From: WJMT01 sp964445575
Lineage (GTDB): Bacteria; Acidobacteriota; Aminicenantia; Aminicenantales; Aminicenantaceae
NCBI GenBank assembly: GCA_964445575.1
Contig: CAYULB010000003.1
Location: 41,398-105,397, forward strand
Direction of reading: 5' to 3'
Length of the DNA: 64,000 bases
Part shown: in pieces, positions 42,061 to 50,406 of the stretch
Numbering within the stretch: the first letter of the stretch is position 1
How the letters are laid out: each line of letters begins with the position of its first letter
Made by a program: the position numbers and the translations under genes
Notes under the pieces: model-generated
Told to the model about the DNA's origin: nothing
The model's input: only the letters and a program-made list of their open reading frames with translations
Database searches by the model: none

Positions 42061-43277
42061 TAGACTTAGAGGCCGTACGTGAAGATTTTCCCATTTTGAG
42101 GAAAAAAATTCACGGAAAGCCTCTGGTGTATTTGGATAATGCAGCCACCACCCATAAACCCAGAGTGGTGCTGGATAAGATCATTGAGTTCTGTACAGAA
42201 GGCTACAGCAATATTCATCGCGGAGCTTATTCCTTGAGCGAAGAAGCCAGTGCTGAGTACGAAAATGCTAGGGAAACAGTAAAAAACTTTATTAACGCTT
42301 TTTCCGCTCATGAGATAATCTTTACCCGCGGGACCACAGAATCCATAAACCTAGTGGCGGATTCATTTGGCAGTACATTTATAAATGAAGGAGACGAAAT
42401 CATCATTTCAGAGATGGAACATCACTCAAACATTGTTCCCTGGCAGAGACTCTGCCAGCGCAAAGGAGCTGTTCTTAAGGTTATTCCCTTTAATGACAAT
42501 GGAGTTCTGCTTATCAATAAGTTGAAAACTTTAATAACAAATAAAACAAAATTAGTTTCCGTGACTTATGTTTCAAATGTTCTGGGTGCCGTCAATAACG
42601 TCAAAGAGATAATCAAGATAGCAAGTGACGCGGATATTCCGATTCTGATTGATGGCGCGCAAGCAGTACAGCATCTCCCTGTTGACGTCCAAGAGCTTAA
42701 TTGTGATTTTTTTGCTTTTTCTGGACATAAAATATATGCAGATACTGGTATAGGAGTTCTTTACGGAAAAGAAAAGTGGCTGGATGCTATGCCCCCTTAT
42801 CAGAGTGGAGGAGGCATGATCGACAAAGTAAGTTTTGATAGAACCACTTACGCTGACCTTCCCCATAAATTTGAAGCAGGCACAGGCAGCATTGTGTCCG
42901 CAGTGAGTTTGACAGCAGCGCTTGAATATTTAAAGAAAGTCGGACTTGACAGCATTTTTTTGCATGAACAGGATTTAATCAATTACGCAGAAGAAAAGAT
43001 AAGTTCCCTAAGCGGATTAACCTTATACGGAAAAAACATCAAAAGATGCGCTGCTTTGTCTTTTAACCTGAACAATATTCATCCCTACGACGTCGGGGTG
43101 ATATTGGATAAATTGGGCATCGCTGTCCGCACCGGTGTTCACTGCGCAGAACCTCTTATGCAACATTTTGGCATATCTGGAATGATCCGGGCTAGTTTTG
43201 CCCTCTACAACACAAAAGAAGAAATAGACCGATTAATGGAAGGCCTGCTGAAAGCCCAGTCAATGCTGACCCCTTAA
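42057..43277 (+). CDS. sufS: SufS-type (group II) cysteine desulfurase
   Basis: 406 residues. PLP lysine K225 is in FFAFSGHKIYADTGIGVLYG; the catalytic cysteine C363 is in VRTGVHCAEPLMQHFG, the short-loop form typical of SufS. N-terminal YLDNAATTHKPRVVLD and GTTESINLVADSF are standard. It takes sulfur from cysteine as a persulfide and passes it to SufE. Start overlaps the methyltransferase stop (ATGA) and sufE follows 39 bases on, while no sufB, sufC or sufD gene is in the window. This suggests that the sulfur is destined for the sulfurtransferase of the same operon rather than for cluster assembly. SufS can also serve both. Confidence 0.92.
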   Translation: MIDLEAVREDFPILRKKIHGKPLVYLDNAATTHKPRVVLDKIIEFCTEGYSNIHRGAYSLSEEASAEYENARETVKNFINAFSAHEIIFTRGTTESINLVADSFGSTFINEGDEIIISEMEHHSNIVPWQRLCQRKGAVLKVIPFNDNGVLLINKLKTLITNKTKLVSVTYVSNVLGAVNNVKEIIKIASDADIPILIDGAQAVQHLPVDVQELNCDFFAFSGHKIYADTGIGVLYGKEKWLDAMPPYQSGGGMIDKVSFDRTTYADLPHKFEAGTGSIVSAVSLTAALEYLKKVGLDSIFLHEQDLINYAEEKISSLSGLTLYGKNIKRCAALSFNLNNIHPYDVGVILDKLGIAVRTGVHCAEPLMQHFGISGMIRASFALYNTKEEIDRLMEGLLKAQSMLTP

Positions 43278-43316
43278 TATACTCATTTAAAAGATACCCA
43301 GTAAAGAGGAATGAAA

Positions 43317-43778
43317 ATGAAAATAGATGGGATTCAGAATCAAGTCATTGAAGAGATGTCAAGGTTAAATGATTGGATGGATAAATATGAATATCTCATT
43401 AATCTGGGCAGAAGTTTTAATCCGGCGGCTAAAAAAATAAGAACTGAGGAAAATGCCTTGAAGGGATGCCAGTCTAAAGTATGGATCAGGGCAGAACTGA
43501 AAGACCATAAAGTATTTTTCTCAGCGGACAGCGATTCCCTGATTGTCAAAGGCTTACTGGCGCTGCTGCTGAGAGTATTGAACAATCAGACTCCCAAAGA
43601 TATTGTTCATTCAAACCTATATTTTATTGAACGAGTGGGACTGAGCACTAATCTTTCGCCCAGTAGAGCGAACGGGTTAGCTTCTATAGTGAAACAACTA
43701 AAATCATGCGCAGCAAAAATTGATACAAATTACATTGGTGCCATCAATCATCACAGAAACAAAAATAAACCTGGTTAG
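43317..43778 (+). CDS. sufE: SufE-type sulfur acceptor protein
   Basis: About 153 residues from ATG 43317, which has GAGGA six bases before; an ATG two codons upstream abuts the site. The persulfide-accepting cysteine is C51 in ALKGCQSKVWIRAEL, as in E. coli SufE. The N-terminal KYEYLINLGR and the later VKGLLALLLRVLNNQTPKDI are typical. SufE receives the persulfide from SufS, stimulates it and shuttles sulfur to acceptors. Last gene of the four-gene sulfur operon. Confidence 0.9.
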   Translation: MKIDGIQNQVIEEMSRLNDWMDKYEYLINLGRSFNPAAKKIRTEENALKGCQSKVWIRAELKDHKVFFSADSDSLIVKGLLALLLRVLNNQTPKDIVHSNLYFIERVGLSTNLSPSRANGLASIVKQLKSCAAKIDTNYIGAINHHRNKNKPG

Positions 43779-43868
43779 GCACTTATTCACATCCAATACT
43801 ATCGGATATAATTAAAAGACAATATTTAGTCTTGGTAAGAATGAAATTTTGTGGTAACTTTATCCAGC

Positions 43869-45638
43869 ATGAACCAAATCATTGTTTTTATAACTCTTAT
43901 CATCACCCTTTTTCTTTTCGCATGGGGAAAATACCGGCACGACATCGTAGCACTCATCTCCTTATTCATATTAGTGATGACGGGTGTGATTCCAAAAGAG
44001 AATGCTTTTTTGGGTTTTGCTCATCCTGCTGTAATCACAGTAGCTGCTGTGCTTATTATCAGCCGTGCTCTTCAGAATTCCGGCCTTATTGATGTTATTG
44101 CTTCCCTGCTGTTAAAAGTTGGGAAAAAACTGGTGGTCCAAATCATGGTACTCACCTTAGTGGTGGCTGTTTCTTCCGCTTTCATTAACAATATTGGAGC
44201 CCTGGCCATTCTTATGCCTGTTGGATTATATTTGGCAAGAAAAAGTGGGAACGCTCCCTCTTATATTCTCATGCCCTTGGCTTTTGGATCTCTTTTGGGT
44301 GGCATGACCACGCTTATCGGCACTCCTCCCAATATCATTATTGCCACTTTCAGGGGAGAAGCTGTAGGTAAACCCTTTAATATGTTTGATTTCAGCCCCG
44401 TGGGAATTGGAGTGGCTGTGGTGGGAATTGCTTTTGTTTCCTTAGTCGGCTGGCGGTTCCTTCCCAAGAGACGGGGGGAAACCTCACCGGAAGATCTGTT
44501 TAAAATCGAAGACTATATTACAGAGGTAAAAATCACAAAAGAGTCCAAATTAAAAGGCCAGACTATGAAAGATGTTCAAAGCTTTAAAGATATTGATATC
44601 AAGTTTCTGGGGCTCATACGCAATAACCGCCGCATTCATACGCCAGATCAAGAAGAAGAGTTGAAAAACAATGACATTCTCATTCTGGAGGGCGACCCAA
44701 AGGACTTGAAAGCATTTGTCAACAACCAGAGAGTCAAGCTGGTAGGCGGAAAACAATTTCGCAAAGATGCTGTGGGCTCAAAAGACATAACTACCCAGGA
44801 AGCTGTGGTGACCATTGACTCACCTCTTGTGGGAAAATCAGCCTCAAGCATTTCTATGCGTTCGAGATATGGGGTCAATCTTTTGGCTATAGCAAGACAG
44901 GAGAAAAAAATTCGCCAGAGACTTTATAAAATTCGTTTCGAACCAGGCGATGTTCTTCTTCTCCAGGGACGGATTAAAAATATCAATGAGGCCATTACTT
45001 CAATGGGCTGCCTCCCTCTAGCTGAACGTGGATTAAAGATTGGCCAGCCCCACAAGATCATTCTTGCTCTTGGAATATTCGGAGCTTCAATAATTTCTGT
45101 GGTCTCAGGATTTCTGCCTGTACAAATTGCATTCCCTCTGGCAGCTCTGCTTCTTGTTCTGACCAATGTCATGTCTTTCCGGAATATATATCAGAGCGTG
45201 GACTGGCCTGTGATCATTCTGCTGGGAGCCATGATACCGGTTGGTGAAGCACTTGAAAGAACTGGAGGTGCTCAGCTCATTGCTTCGAAAATCATGGTTA
45301 TGGGATCCCATTTTCCTGTGTGGGCTACACTCGCCATTGTTCTCGTGGTTACCATGTTTCTTTCTGATCTGATCAACAACGCTGCCACTGTAGTGCTCAT
45401 GGCTCCTATCGGAATCAGCATTGCCCAGGGATTGAATGTCTCAGTTGATCCGATCCTGATGGCTATTGCTGTGGGAGGTTCCTGCGCCTTCCTTACTCCG
45501 ATCGGCCACCAGTCCAACACCATTGTAATGGGTCCAGGGGGTTATAAATTCAGCGATTACTGGCGGATGGGCTTGCCTCTTGAAATCATTATCGTTATTG
45601 TCAGCGTTCTCCTCATTCCTGTTTTCTGGCCGTTTTAA
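43869..45638 (+). CDS. SLC13/DASS family permease with RCK-type central domains
   Basis: About 589 residues from ATG 43869; an in-frame GTG lies at 43851 and neither has a strong ribosome site. Two transport halves with the family motifs INNIGALAILMPVGLYLA and NNAATVVLMAPIGISIAQ, plus GTPPNIIIATFRG and SCAFLTPIGHQSNTIVMGP. Between them (about 200-390) are two TrkA-C/RCK_C-like domains (EELKNNDILILEGDPKDLKA, IRFEPGDVLLLQGRIKNI). Such proteins move dicarboxylates, sulfate or similar anions with sodium. Sulfate is attractive given the upstream sulfur operon, but the sequence does not decide. Confidence 0.9.
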   Translation: MNQIIVFITLIITLFLFAWGKYRHDIVALISLFILVMTGVIPKENAFLGFAHPAVITVAAVLIISRALQNSGLIDVIASLLLKVGKKLVVQIMVLTLVVAVSSAFINNIGALAILMPVGLYLARKSGNAPSYILMPLAFGSLLGGMTTLIGTPPNIIIATFRGEAVGKPFNMFDFSPVGIGVAVVGIAFVSLVGWRFLPKRRGETSPEDLFKIEDYITEVKITKESKLKGQTMKDVQSFKDIDIKFLGLIRNNRRIHTPDQEEELKNNDILILEGDPKDLKAFVNNQRVKLVGGKQFRKDAVGSKDITTQEAVVTIDSPLVGKSASSISMRSRYGVNLLAIARQEKKIRQRLYKIRFEPGDVLLLQGRIKNINEAITSMGCLPLAERGLKIGQPHKIILALGIFGASIISVVSGFLPVQIAFPLAALLLVLTNVMSFRNIYQSVDWPVIILLGAMIPVGEALERTGGAQLIASKIMVMGSHFPVWATLAIVLVVTMFLSDLINNAATVVLMAPIGISIAQGLNVSVDPILMAIAVGGSCAFLTPIGHQSNTIVMGPGGYKFSDYWRMGLPLEIIIVIVSVLLIPVFWPF

Positions 45639-45736
45639 TAACTTAGGACAGGGTTTTTGCCAGCTCAGTGAGATGGCTTAAACAGAAGCAAAACCAGCCT
45701 GATTCTGAGGAAATAAAAACCCTCACCAATAGGGCT

Positions 45737-46918
45737 TTAATTGGCTATATCAACTTTTATCTCTTCTAAAAGACGATCTGCTTCTCTCATAGCCTCTTCG
45801 TAAGAATCAGCCTCTATGGAAAAACAACCCATTCGATCATTATCGCTTCTAGGTATCCTCACAGGAACTCCAAGCTCCTTATAAGGGAAATAAGCAAACT
45901 TCTTATCTGTTTTAGGAAAGTTTATGGTGTACATACAACCTTTCTCCGTAGGTGGCAGGAATCTCTCCGCACCATATTTTCCATTCCAGCGCATCTTGAT
46001 CTCAGGGATTTCTCCTAAAGCCATGTCTATCACAGCTCCAATCATATCCACACCCATAATATTCGGTGCAAAATCAAATATAACCGGCCCGCTTGCCAGT
46101 CGGGGCCCGACATCTATCACTTTGGGTTGTCCGTTATCAACCACCATATCTATATGGGCTGCCCCTGTATTAAGCCCAAGGGCTTTTGCGACATTTCTGG
46201 CTGTTTCTTTTGCTTTTTCCTGAACTTCTTCAGGTAGATTTGATGGTGTGGTCAACCCAATGGTTACACAGTTAGGCGGCTTTGTGTTGTACTTGTCCGT
46301 AAGTAAAATCGGCACAAGTTGCCCTTTCACAATGAGGCATTCAGCTCCAACTGTAGGGCCTTCAATCCATTCTTCTAAAATGAGTTTTTTACTTGGAGAA
46401 AATTTTAATGAGTAAATGATATTTTCTTCGAGATTTTCTTCATTGGCCACCATGACGAGGCCTCTGCCCTTGGTGCCATCAACTGGTTTGACTATAAATG
46501 GTAAATCCAACTCTTTTGCTTTTTCCTTAGCTTCTTCATAATGACGGCAGCTGACACCTTTAGGCACAGGAACATTTCCTTTTTTCAAAGTCTCCTTTAT
46601 CTCATCCTTATCTGTGGCTGTATTTGCTGATTCTATTGGAATGGCCGGTAAATTCATCTCATTGGCCACATAGGCCACTGTTCGCATCCCTAAATTGCTC
46701 ACCATGGTAGTGATCCCATCTATTTGTTTCTTCTTGGCGATTTCCAATATTTTATCTGAATCCATGACATCTACACAGTAGTGTTCTTCTACTATAGCAA
46801 ACCCTGGTGCGTCAATGTCTCCATCAATTGAAATGACCTTTAATCCTTTTTCATTGGCCTTTTCGATCATAGGTATTTGATCGTAACTTGCTCCCAATAT
46901 CATTATGGTCTTTGACAT
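45737..46918 (-). CDS. ATP-grasp ligase of unknown substrate
   Basis: 393 residues. The N-terminal pre-ATP-grasp domain starts TIMILGASYDQIPMIEKANE, then the ATP-grasp core has FIVKPVDGTKGRGLVMV (nucleotide-binding lysine and glycine loop), LILEEWIEGPTVGAECL and HIDMVVDNGQPKVIDVGPRL (metal-binding region). The layout resembles carboxylate-amine ligases of the PurK / carbamoyl-phosphate-synthase-like group. It is alone on its strand, convergent with the SLC13 gene. AATTCATGTC is the start region; GGAGGAATT lies just upstream. Confidence 0.85.
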   Translation of the reverse strand: MSKTIMILGASYDQIPMIEKANEKGLKVISIDGDIDAPGFAIVEEHYCVDVMDSDKILEIAKKKQIDGITTMVSNLGMRTVAYVANEMNLPAIPIESANTATDKDEIKETLKKGNVPVPKGVSCRHYEEAKEKAKELDLPFIVKPVDGTKGRGLVMVANEENLEENIIYSLKFSPSKKLILEEWIEGPTVGAECLIVKGQLVPILLTDKYNTKPPNCVTIGLTTPSNLPEEVQEKAKETARNVAKALGLNTGAAHIDMVVDNGQPKVIDVGPRLASGPVIFDFAPNIMGVDMIGAVIDMALGEIPEIKMRWNGKYGAERFLPPTEKGCMYTINFPKTDKKFAYFPYKELGVPVRIPRSDNDRMGCFSIEADSYEEAMREADRLLEEIKVDIAN

Positions 46919-46997
46919 GAAATTCCTCCGATCTTTACTGTTACCAAAAAATTATATCAGCCTTTGGCGCTCTCAACCACTTTCCTGGTCATAGACT

Positions 46998-47064
46998 GTG
47001 GACAGCCGGGGACTCAAATCCCCGTTCTCAGCGCTGTGCACGCCGCACTCTCCTGCCCGAGTTA
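46998..47064 (-). other. Degenerate tRNA-like remnant
   Basis: On the minus strand the bases can be folded into a D-arm (ACTC/GAGT with a GG-containing loop), an anticodon arm (CGGCG/CGCTG with a seven-base loop TGCACAG), a T-arm (CGGGG/CCCCG) and a 3' strand GCTGTCC then A. The 5' acceptor strand, the conserved T33 and a normal seven-base T-loop are missing, so it is not a working tRNA. It could be a pseudo-tRNA or one end of an old integration site. The rest of 46919-47489 is described in the next two entries. Confidence 0.4.
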
Positions 47065-47147
47065 ATTAACCACGTTAAAAAACTTCCCTTATAATCTACC
47101 ATAAAAACTATTAAAATTACATAGAATAAATGCAATTAGAATTTTAA

Positions 47148-47191
47148 CCTGGATTATTCATGAGTCGAGATCGCTGCAGATGCGAGGCATC
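47148..47191 (+). repeat. Isolated left end of the MITE-like repeat
   Basis: CCTGGATTATTCATGA at the left edge is preceded by TTAA (47144-47147), as in the complete element, and followed by the same GCAGATGCGAGGCATC hairpin block. The match ends at 47191. Only the left 44 bases survive, the counterpart of the right-end-only copies at 39444 and 62861. Confidence 0.75.
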
Positions 47192-47220
47192 GTGATTGTA
47201 TAAACAAATCTTGTCATGTT

Positions 47221-47264
47221 TTTTTAGTTTATTTGGTCTATCTTGTTTATCTAGTTTATCTAGT
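47221..47264 (+). repeat. Degenerate (TTTAGTTTAT)-like low-complexity repeat
   Basis: About four imperfect units of nine to ten bases built on TTAGTTTAT / CTAGTTTAT. No gene follows closely; the cytochrome gene begins 225 bases later. Similar runs are known in front of four-helix-bundle protein genes, but no such gene is present here. Confidence 0.5.
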
Positions 47265-47489
47265 GCGAAAGGACCAATGAAAGCGATAAAGGTAAGACAT
47301 TGAAGAAAAAGATTATATATAAAGAGGCAGCTTCATGAAATTGAGGTGTGGCTGAAGCGACATTGAAGATTCAGCCGGTCTTCTTTTTGAAAATTCTGAC
47401 TTAATATTGATTTTTTTCAAGCATAGATAGATAGAAAAATACTACCTAATATTCTTATTTTATGCTATCTTTATCTAAAGGGATTCAAA

Positions 47490-48647
47490 ATGAAAATAAA
47501 CCATAGGTTCACTTCCTTAAAAACTATATCGGTTCTGGTAATCTCTGCCATTTTTTCAATTCTTCCAGCTACAGCCAGAACACAGAAGGAAGTTTTATAT
47601 GAAAATATGACCGGAAAGGAAATTTTTCTTAAAGCCTGCGCAAACTGTCATGGTCCTGACGGAAAGGGGCAGCCTCAAAGCCTGGTTGGCTTTGATGTTC
47701 CTCTTCCTGACTTCACAGATTGTGACTTCACTTCACGGGAGCCGGCGCCTGATTTTGTCGCCGTAGCTCATCAAGGAGGACCGGTTAGGGATTTTGCCCA
47801 ACTGATGCCTGCCTTTGGTTCTGTTCTTTCCATAGAAGAAATCACCAAGGCTGTTAAGTACGTCAAGTCATTCTGCTCTGATGCCAATTGGCCTGATGGT
47901 GAGCTGAATCTTCCCCGGCCAATGATCACTGAAAAAGCTTATCCTGAAGATGAGGCTGTGTTGACCTTTGGAACCAACATTGACCTTGATAAAATCACCG
48001 GAGAATTTGTGTATGAACAAAGATTTGGCTCTCGGAATCAGATAGAGATCAAGGTTCCTTTTGGCTGGCAGGAAATGACCCTTGCAAACGGAGCCGACCC
48101 TACTGCTGACTGGACATCTAATCTTGGGGATTTGGCTGTGGGTGTTAAGCGCACTCTTATTCATAATCTAAAAAGAGGTTCTATTTTCAGTGCCGCTGCT
48201 GAAGTCATCATGCCTACAGGAGACGAGGCCCAAGGTTTTGGGAAAGGGACCTTGGTTTTTGAGCCTTTCTTATCTTACGGACAAATCCTACCTGCTGATT
48301 TTTTCCTTCATTCTCAACTAGGAGCAGAATTTCCAGCTCAAAGCGAAAAATCTGAAAGCGAAGCTTTTTTCCGTTTGGCTTTGGGCCGCACTTTTACTAC
48401 AGGAGGCTGGTGGGGCCGCGCCTGGTCACCCATGGTTGAACTGCTCGCATCCAGTGAGTTAGGATCTGGGGCCAACTTTTATTGGGATATCATGCCCCAA
48501 ATCCAGGTGACTTTAAACACCCGCCAGCATATCATGTTCAATATTGGTGTACGTATTCCTGCCAATCACACTTCAAAGCGAGATATTCAAGTGATGGCTT
48601 ACCTGCTTTGGGATTGGTTTGACGGCGGGTTTTTCGAAGGATGGTAA
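47490..48647 (+). CDS. Monoheme cytochrome c fused to an outer-membrane beta-barrel-like domain
   Basis: 385 residues. Signal peptide about 1-30 (TISVLVISAIFSILPATA). A class I cytochrome c domain occupies about 40-135, with haem site CANCHGPDGKG at 50 and a later axial Met in LMPAFGSVLS. From about 155 the protein is made of alternating beta strands (GEFVYEQRFGSRNQIEIKVP, FSAAAEVIMPTGDEAQGFGK, QHIMFNIGVRIPANHTS) and ends in the aromatic GGFFEGW, as outer-membrane barrels do. This would put a haem at the mouth or periplasmic face of a pore. It starts a two-gene unit with the pentaheme cytochrome that begins at its end. Confidence 0.82.
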   Translation: MKINHRFTSLKTISVLVISAIFSILPATARTQKEVLYENMTGKEIFLKACANCHGPDGKGQPQSLVGFDVPLPDFTDCDFTSREPAPDFVAVAHQGGPVRDFAQLMPAFGSVLSIEEITKAVKYVKSFCSDANWPDGELNLPRPMITEKAYPEDEAVLTFGTNIDLDKITGEFVYEQRFGSRNQIEIKVPFGWQEMTLANGADPTADWTSNLGDLAVGVKRTLIHNLKRGSIFSAAAEVIMPTGDEAQGFGKGTLVFEPFLSYGQILPADFFLHSQLGAEFPAQSEKSESEAFFRLALGRTFTTGGWWGRAWSPMVELLASSELGSGANFYWDIMPQIQVTLNTRQHIMFNIGVRIPANHTSKRDIQVMAYLLWDWFDGGFFEGW

Positions 48648-48664
48648 AACAGGATGACAAGAAA

Positions 48665-50269
48665 ATGAAATGCAAATATATTTTCTTTTTATTTTCATTT
48701 TTGCTGGTATTGACTTTGTTTTTTGCAACACCCCTGCCTCAAATTTTTCTCGCTTCAGACCGCTGCATATCCTGCCACAACGGGCTGGTGACTCCCAAAG
48801 GAGAAGACATATCCTTTGGAGCTGATTGGCGTTCATCCATGATGGCCCATTCCTCAAAGGACCCTTACTGGCAGGCTTCGGTCCGCCGCGAAATCATAGT
48901 GCATTCCATGGCAGAGGATGCCATCCAGCACGAATGTTCTGCCTGTCATATGCCTATGAGCCGGTATCTGGCTAAAATAAGCGGTAAAAAAGAGAAAGTT
49001 TTTGAACATCTCCCTATAACAGAACAAATATCACTTGAAGACACTCTAGCTGCTGAGGGAGTCTCCTGCACCCTATGTCATCAAATAAGAGAAGATAAGC
49101 TGGGTCAGAAGGAAAGCTTCACGGCAGGATTTGTGGTGGACATCCAAACTCCACCGGGACAAAGAGAGAGCTTCGGCCCTTACCAGATCGACAATGGCCG
49201 CCAAGCTCTTATGCGGTCTTCATCTGAATTTCTCCCTATTCAAGCTGCCCACATGCAGAGCTCTGAACTGTGCGCCTCCTGTCACACTCTCTACACCCAT
49301 GCTCTTAACGAAAAAGGAGAAGTGATTGGTGAGCTTCCGGAACAGGTTCCCTATCTCGAATGGAAGCACAGCTCCTATTATAAAAACCAAAGCTGTCAAT
49401 CCTGTCATATGCCAACAGTTGATGACAAAACCCCTATTACCGGAGTTCTGGGAACAGAGCGGGAAGAAGTGTCCCGTCATGTTTTCAGAGGAGGCAATTT
49501 TTTTATGCCCAGAATCCTCAATTACTACCGGGACGAACTGGGAGTAAAAGCTCTGCCCCAGGAACTGGAAACAACCTCTTTGAGGACCGCGGCTCATCTC
49601 AGCTCCTCTTCAGCAGTGATAAAACTCGAGAATATCACCTTATCTGACGGCCAACTAAAGGCTGAAGTGAACATAAAAAATCAGGCTGGCCATAAACTGC
49701 CTTCAGCCTACCCATCCCGCAGAGCCTGGATTCATTTCACAGTGTTTGATCGACACAACACTATCATTTTTGAATCCGGAAGAATCAATGCAGATGGTTC
49801 CATCAAAGGAAATGACAATGACTCAGACCCGCATAAATATGAACCTCATTACACAAAGATTGAAAAACCTGAGGAGGTTCAGATATACGAAGGGATTCTG
49901 GCCGGACCTGAAGATAAAGTGACCACAGTTCTGCTTACAGCTGTCAAATACATCAAGGACAACCGGCTTCTTCCCAAAGGATTTGATAAATCCACGGCAC
50001 CTGAAGACATTGCTGTTCAAGGAAGAGCAGCCAAAGACCATGATTTTATTAGCAGCGGAGACAGAATCTGTTATGAAGTTCAAGTCAAAGGGTTTCAACC
50101 CCCTTTTTCTATACAGGCTGAACTCTGGTATCAACCCATAGCTTATCGGTGGGCCCATAATCTCAAACAGCAGGAGGCTGCTGAAATCGAACGTTTCATT
50201 TCTTACTTTCAGGCTCTTTCTGACAGATCTGGAATCATCCTGGCGCAGGATGAAGTTCAGGTGAAATAA
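48665..50269 (+). CDS. Pentaheme c-type cytochrome
   Basis: About 534 residues from ATG 48665 (AGGA site ten bases before); an in-frame ATG at 48641 would overlap the previous stop. Signal peptide KYIFFLFSFLLVLTLFFA. Five CxxCH haem-binding motifs are visible: CISCH, CSACH, CTLCH, CASCH and CQSCH, in the first 260 residues, resembling the cytochrome c554-type arrangement. The C-terminal half (about 280-530) is a beta-rich domain without haem sites. It presumably carries electrons in the periplasm or at the outer surface. Partner of the cytochrome-barrel fusion; a terminal reductase was not found in the window. Confidence 0.9.
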   Translation: MKCKYIFFLFSFLLVLTLFFATPLPQIFLASDRCISCHNGLVTPKGEDISFGADWRSSMMAHSSKDPYWQASVRREIIVHSMAEDAIQHECSACHMPMSRYLAKISGKKEKVFEHLPITEQISLEDTLAAEGVSCTLCHQIREDKLGQKESFTAGFVVDIQTPPGQRESFGPYQIDNGRQALMRSSSEFLPIQAAHMQSSELCASCHTLYTHALNEKGEVIGELPEQVPYLEWKHSSYYKNQSCQSCHMPTVDDKTPITGVLGTEREEVSRHVFRGGNFFMPRILNYYRDELGVKALPQELETTSLRTAAHLSSSSAVIKLENITLSDGQLKAEVNIKNQAGHKLPSAYPSRRAWIHFTVFDRHNTIIFESGRINADGSIKGNDNDSDPHKYEPHYTKIEKPEEVQIYEGILAGPEDKVTTVLLTAVKYIKDNRLLPKGFDKSTAPEDIAVQGRAAKDHDFISSGDRICYEVQVKGFQPPFSIQAELWYQPIAYRWAHNLKQQEAAEIERFISYFQALSDRSGIILAQDEVQVK

Positions 50270-50286
50270 TCTTACAAAAAGTCTTC

Positions 50287-50316
50287 TTGACATAAATGTA
50301 TCCCTTGTTTTAGTAT
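50287..50316 (+). promoter_or_regulatory. Predicted sigma-70-type promoter of the M14 peptidase gene
   Basis: TTGACA at 50287-50292, an 18-base spacer and TAGTAT at 50311-50316. The start codon is 91 bases downstream behind a CAAGGAGGAAGG ribosome site. Confidence 0.55.
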
Positions 50317-50406
50317 CTTTCTATCAGGCGTTAAGAAATTGAAACATATTTCAAACATCCAGCCCCACACCTTTAAATTTGAATTCAATCTACCAAGGAG
50401 GAAGGT

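Noticed and set aside
42057..43778. Part of a SUF iron-sulfur assembly operon
   Set aside because: No sufB, sufC, sufD or sufU is adjacent; the genes are coupled by overlap to the methyltransferase instead.
46998..47064. Functional tRNA gene
   Set aside because: The 5' acceptor strand is absent, position 33 is not T and the T-loop has the wrong size.
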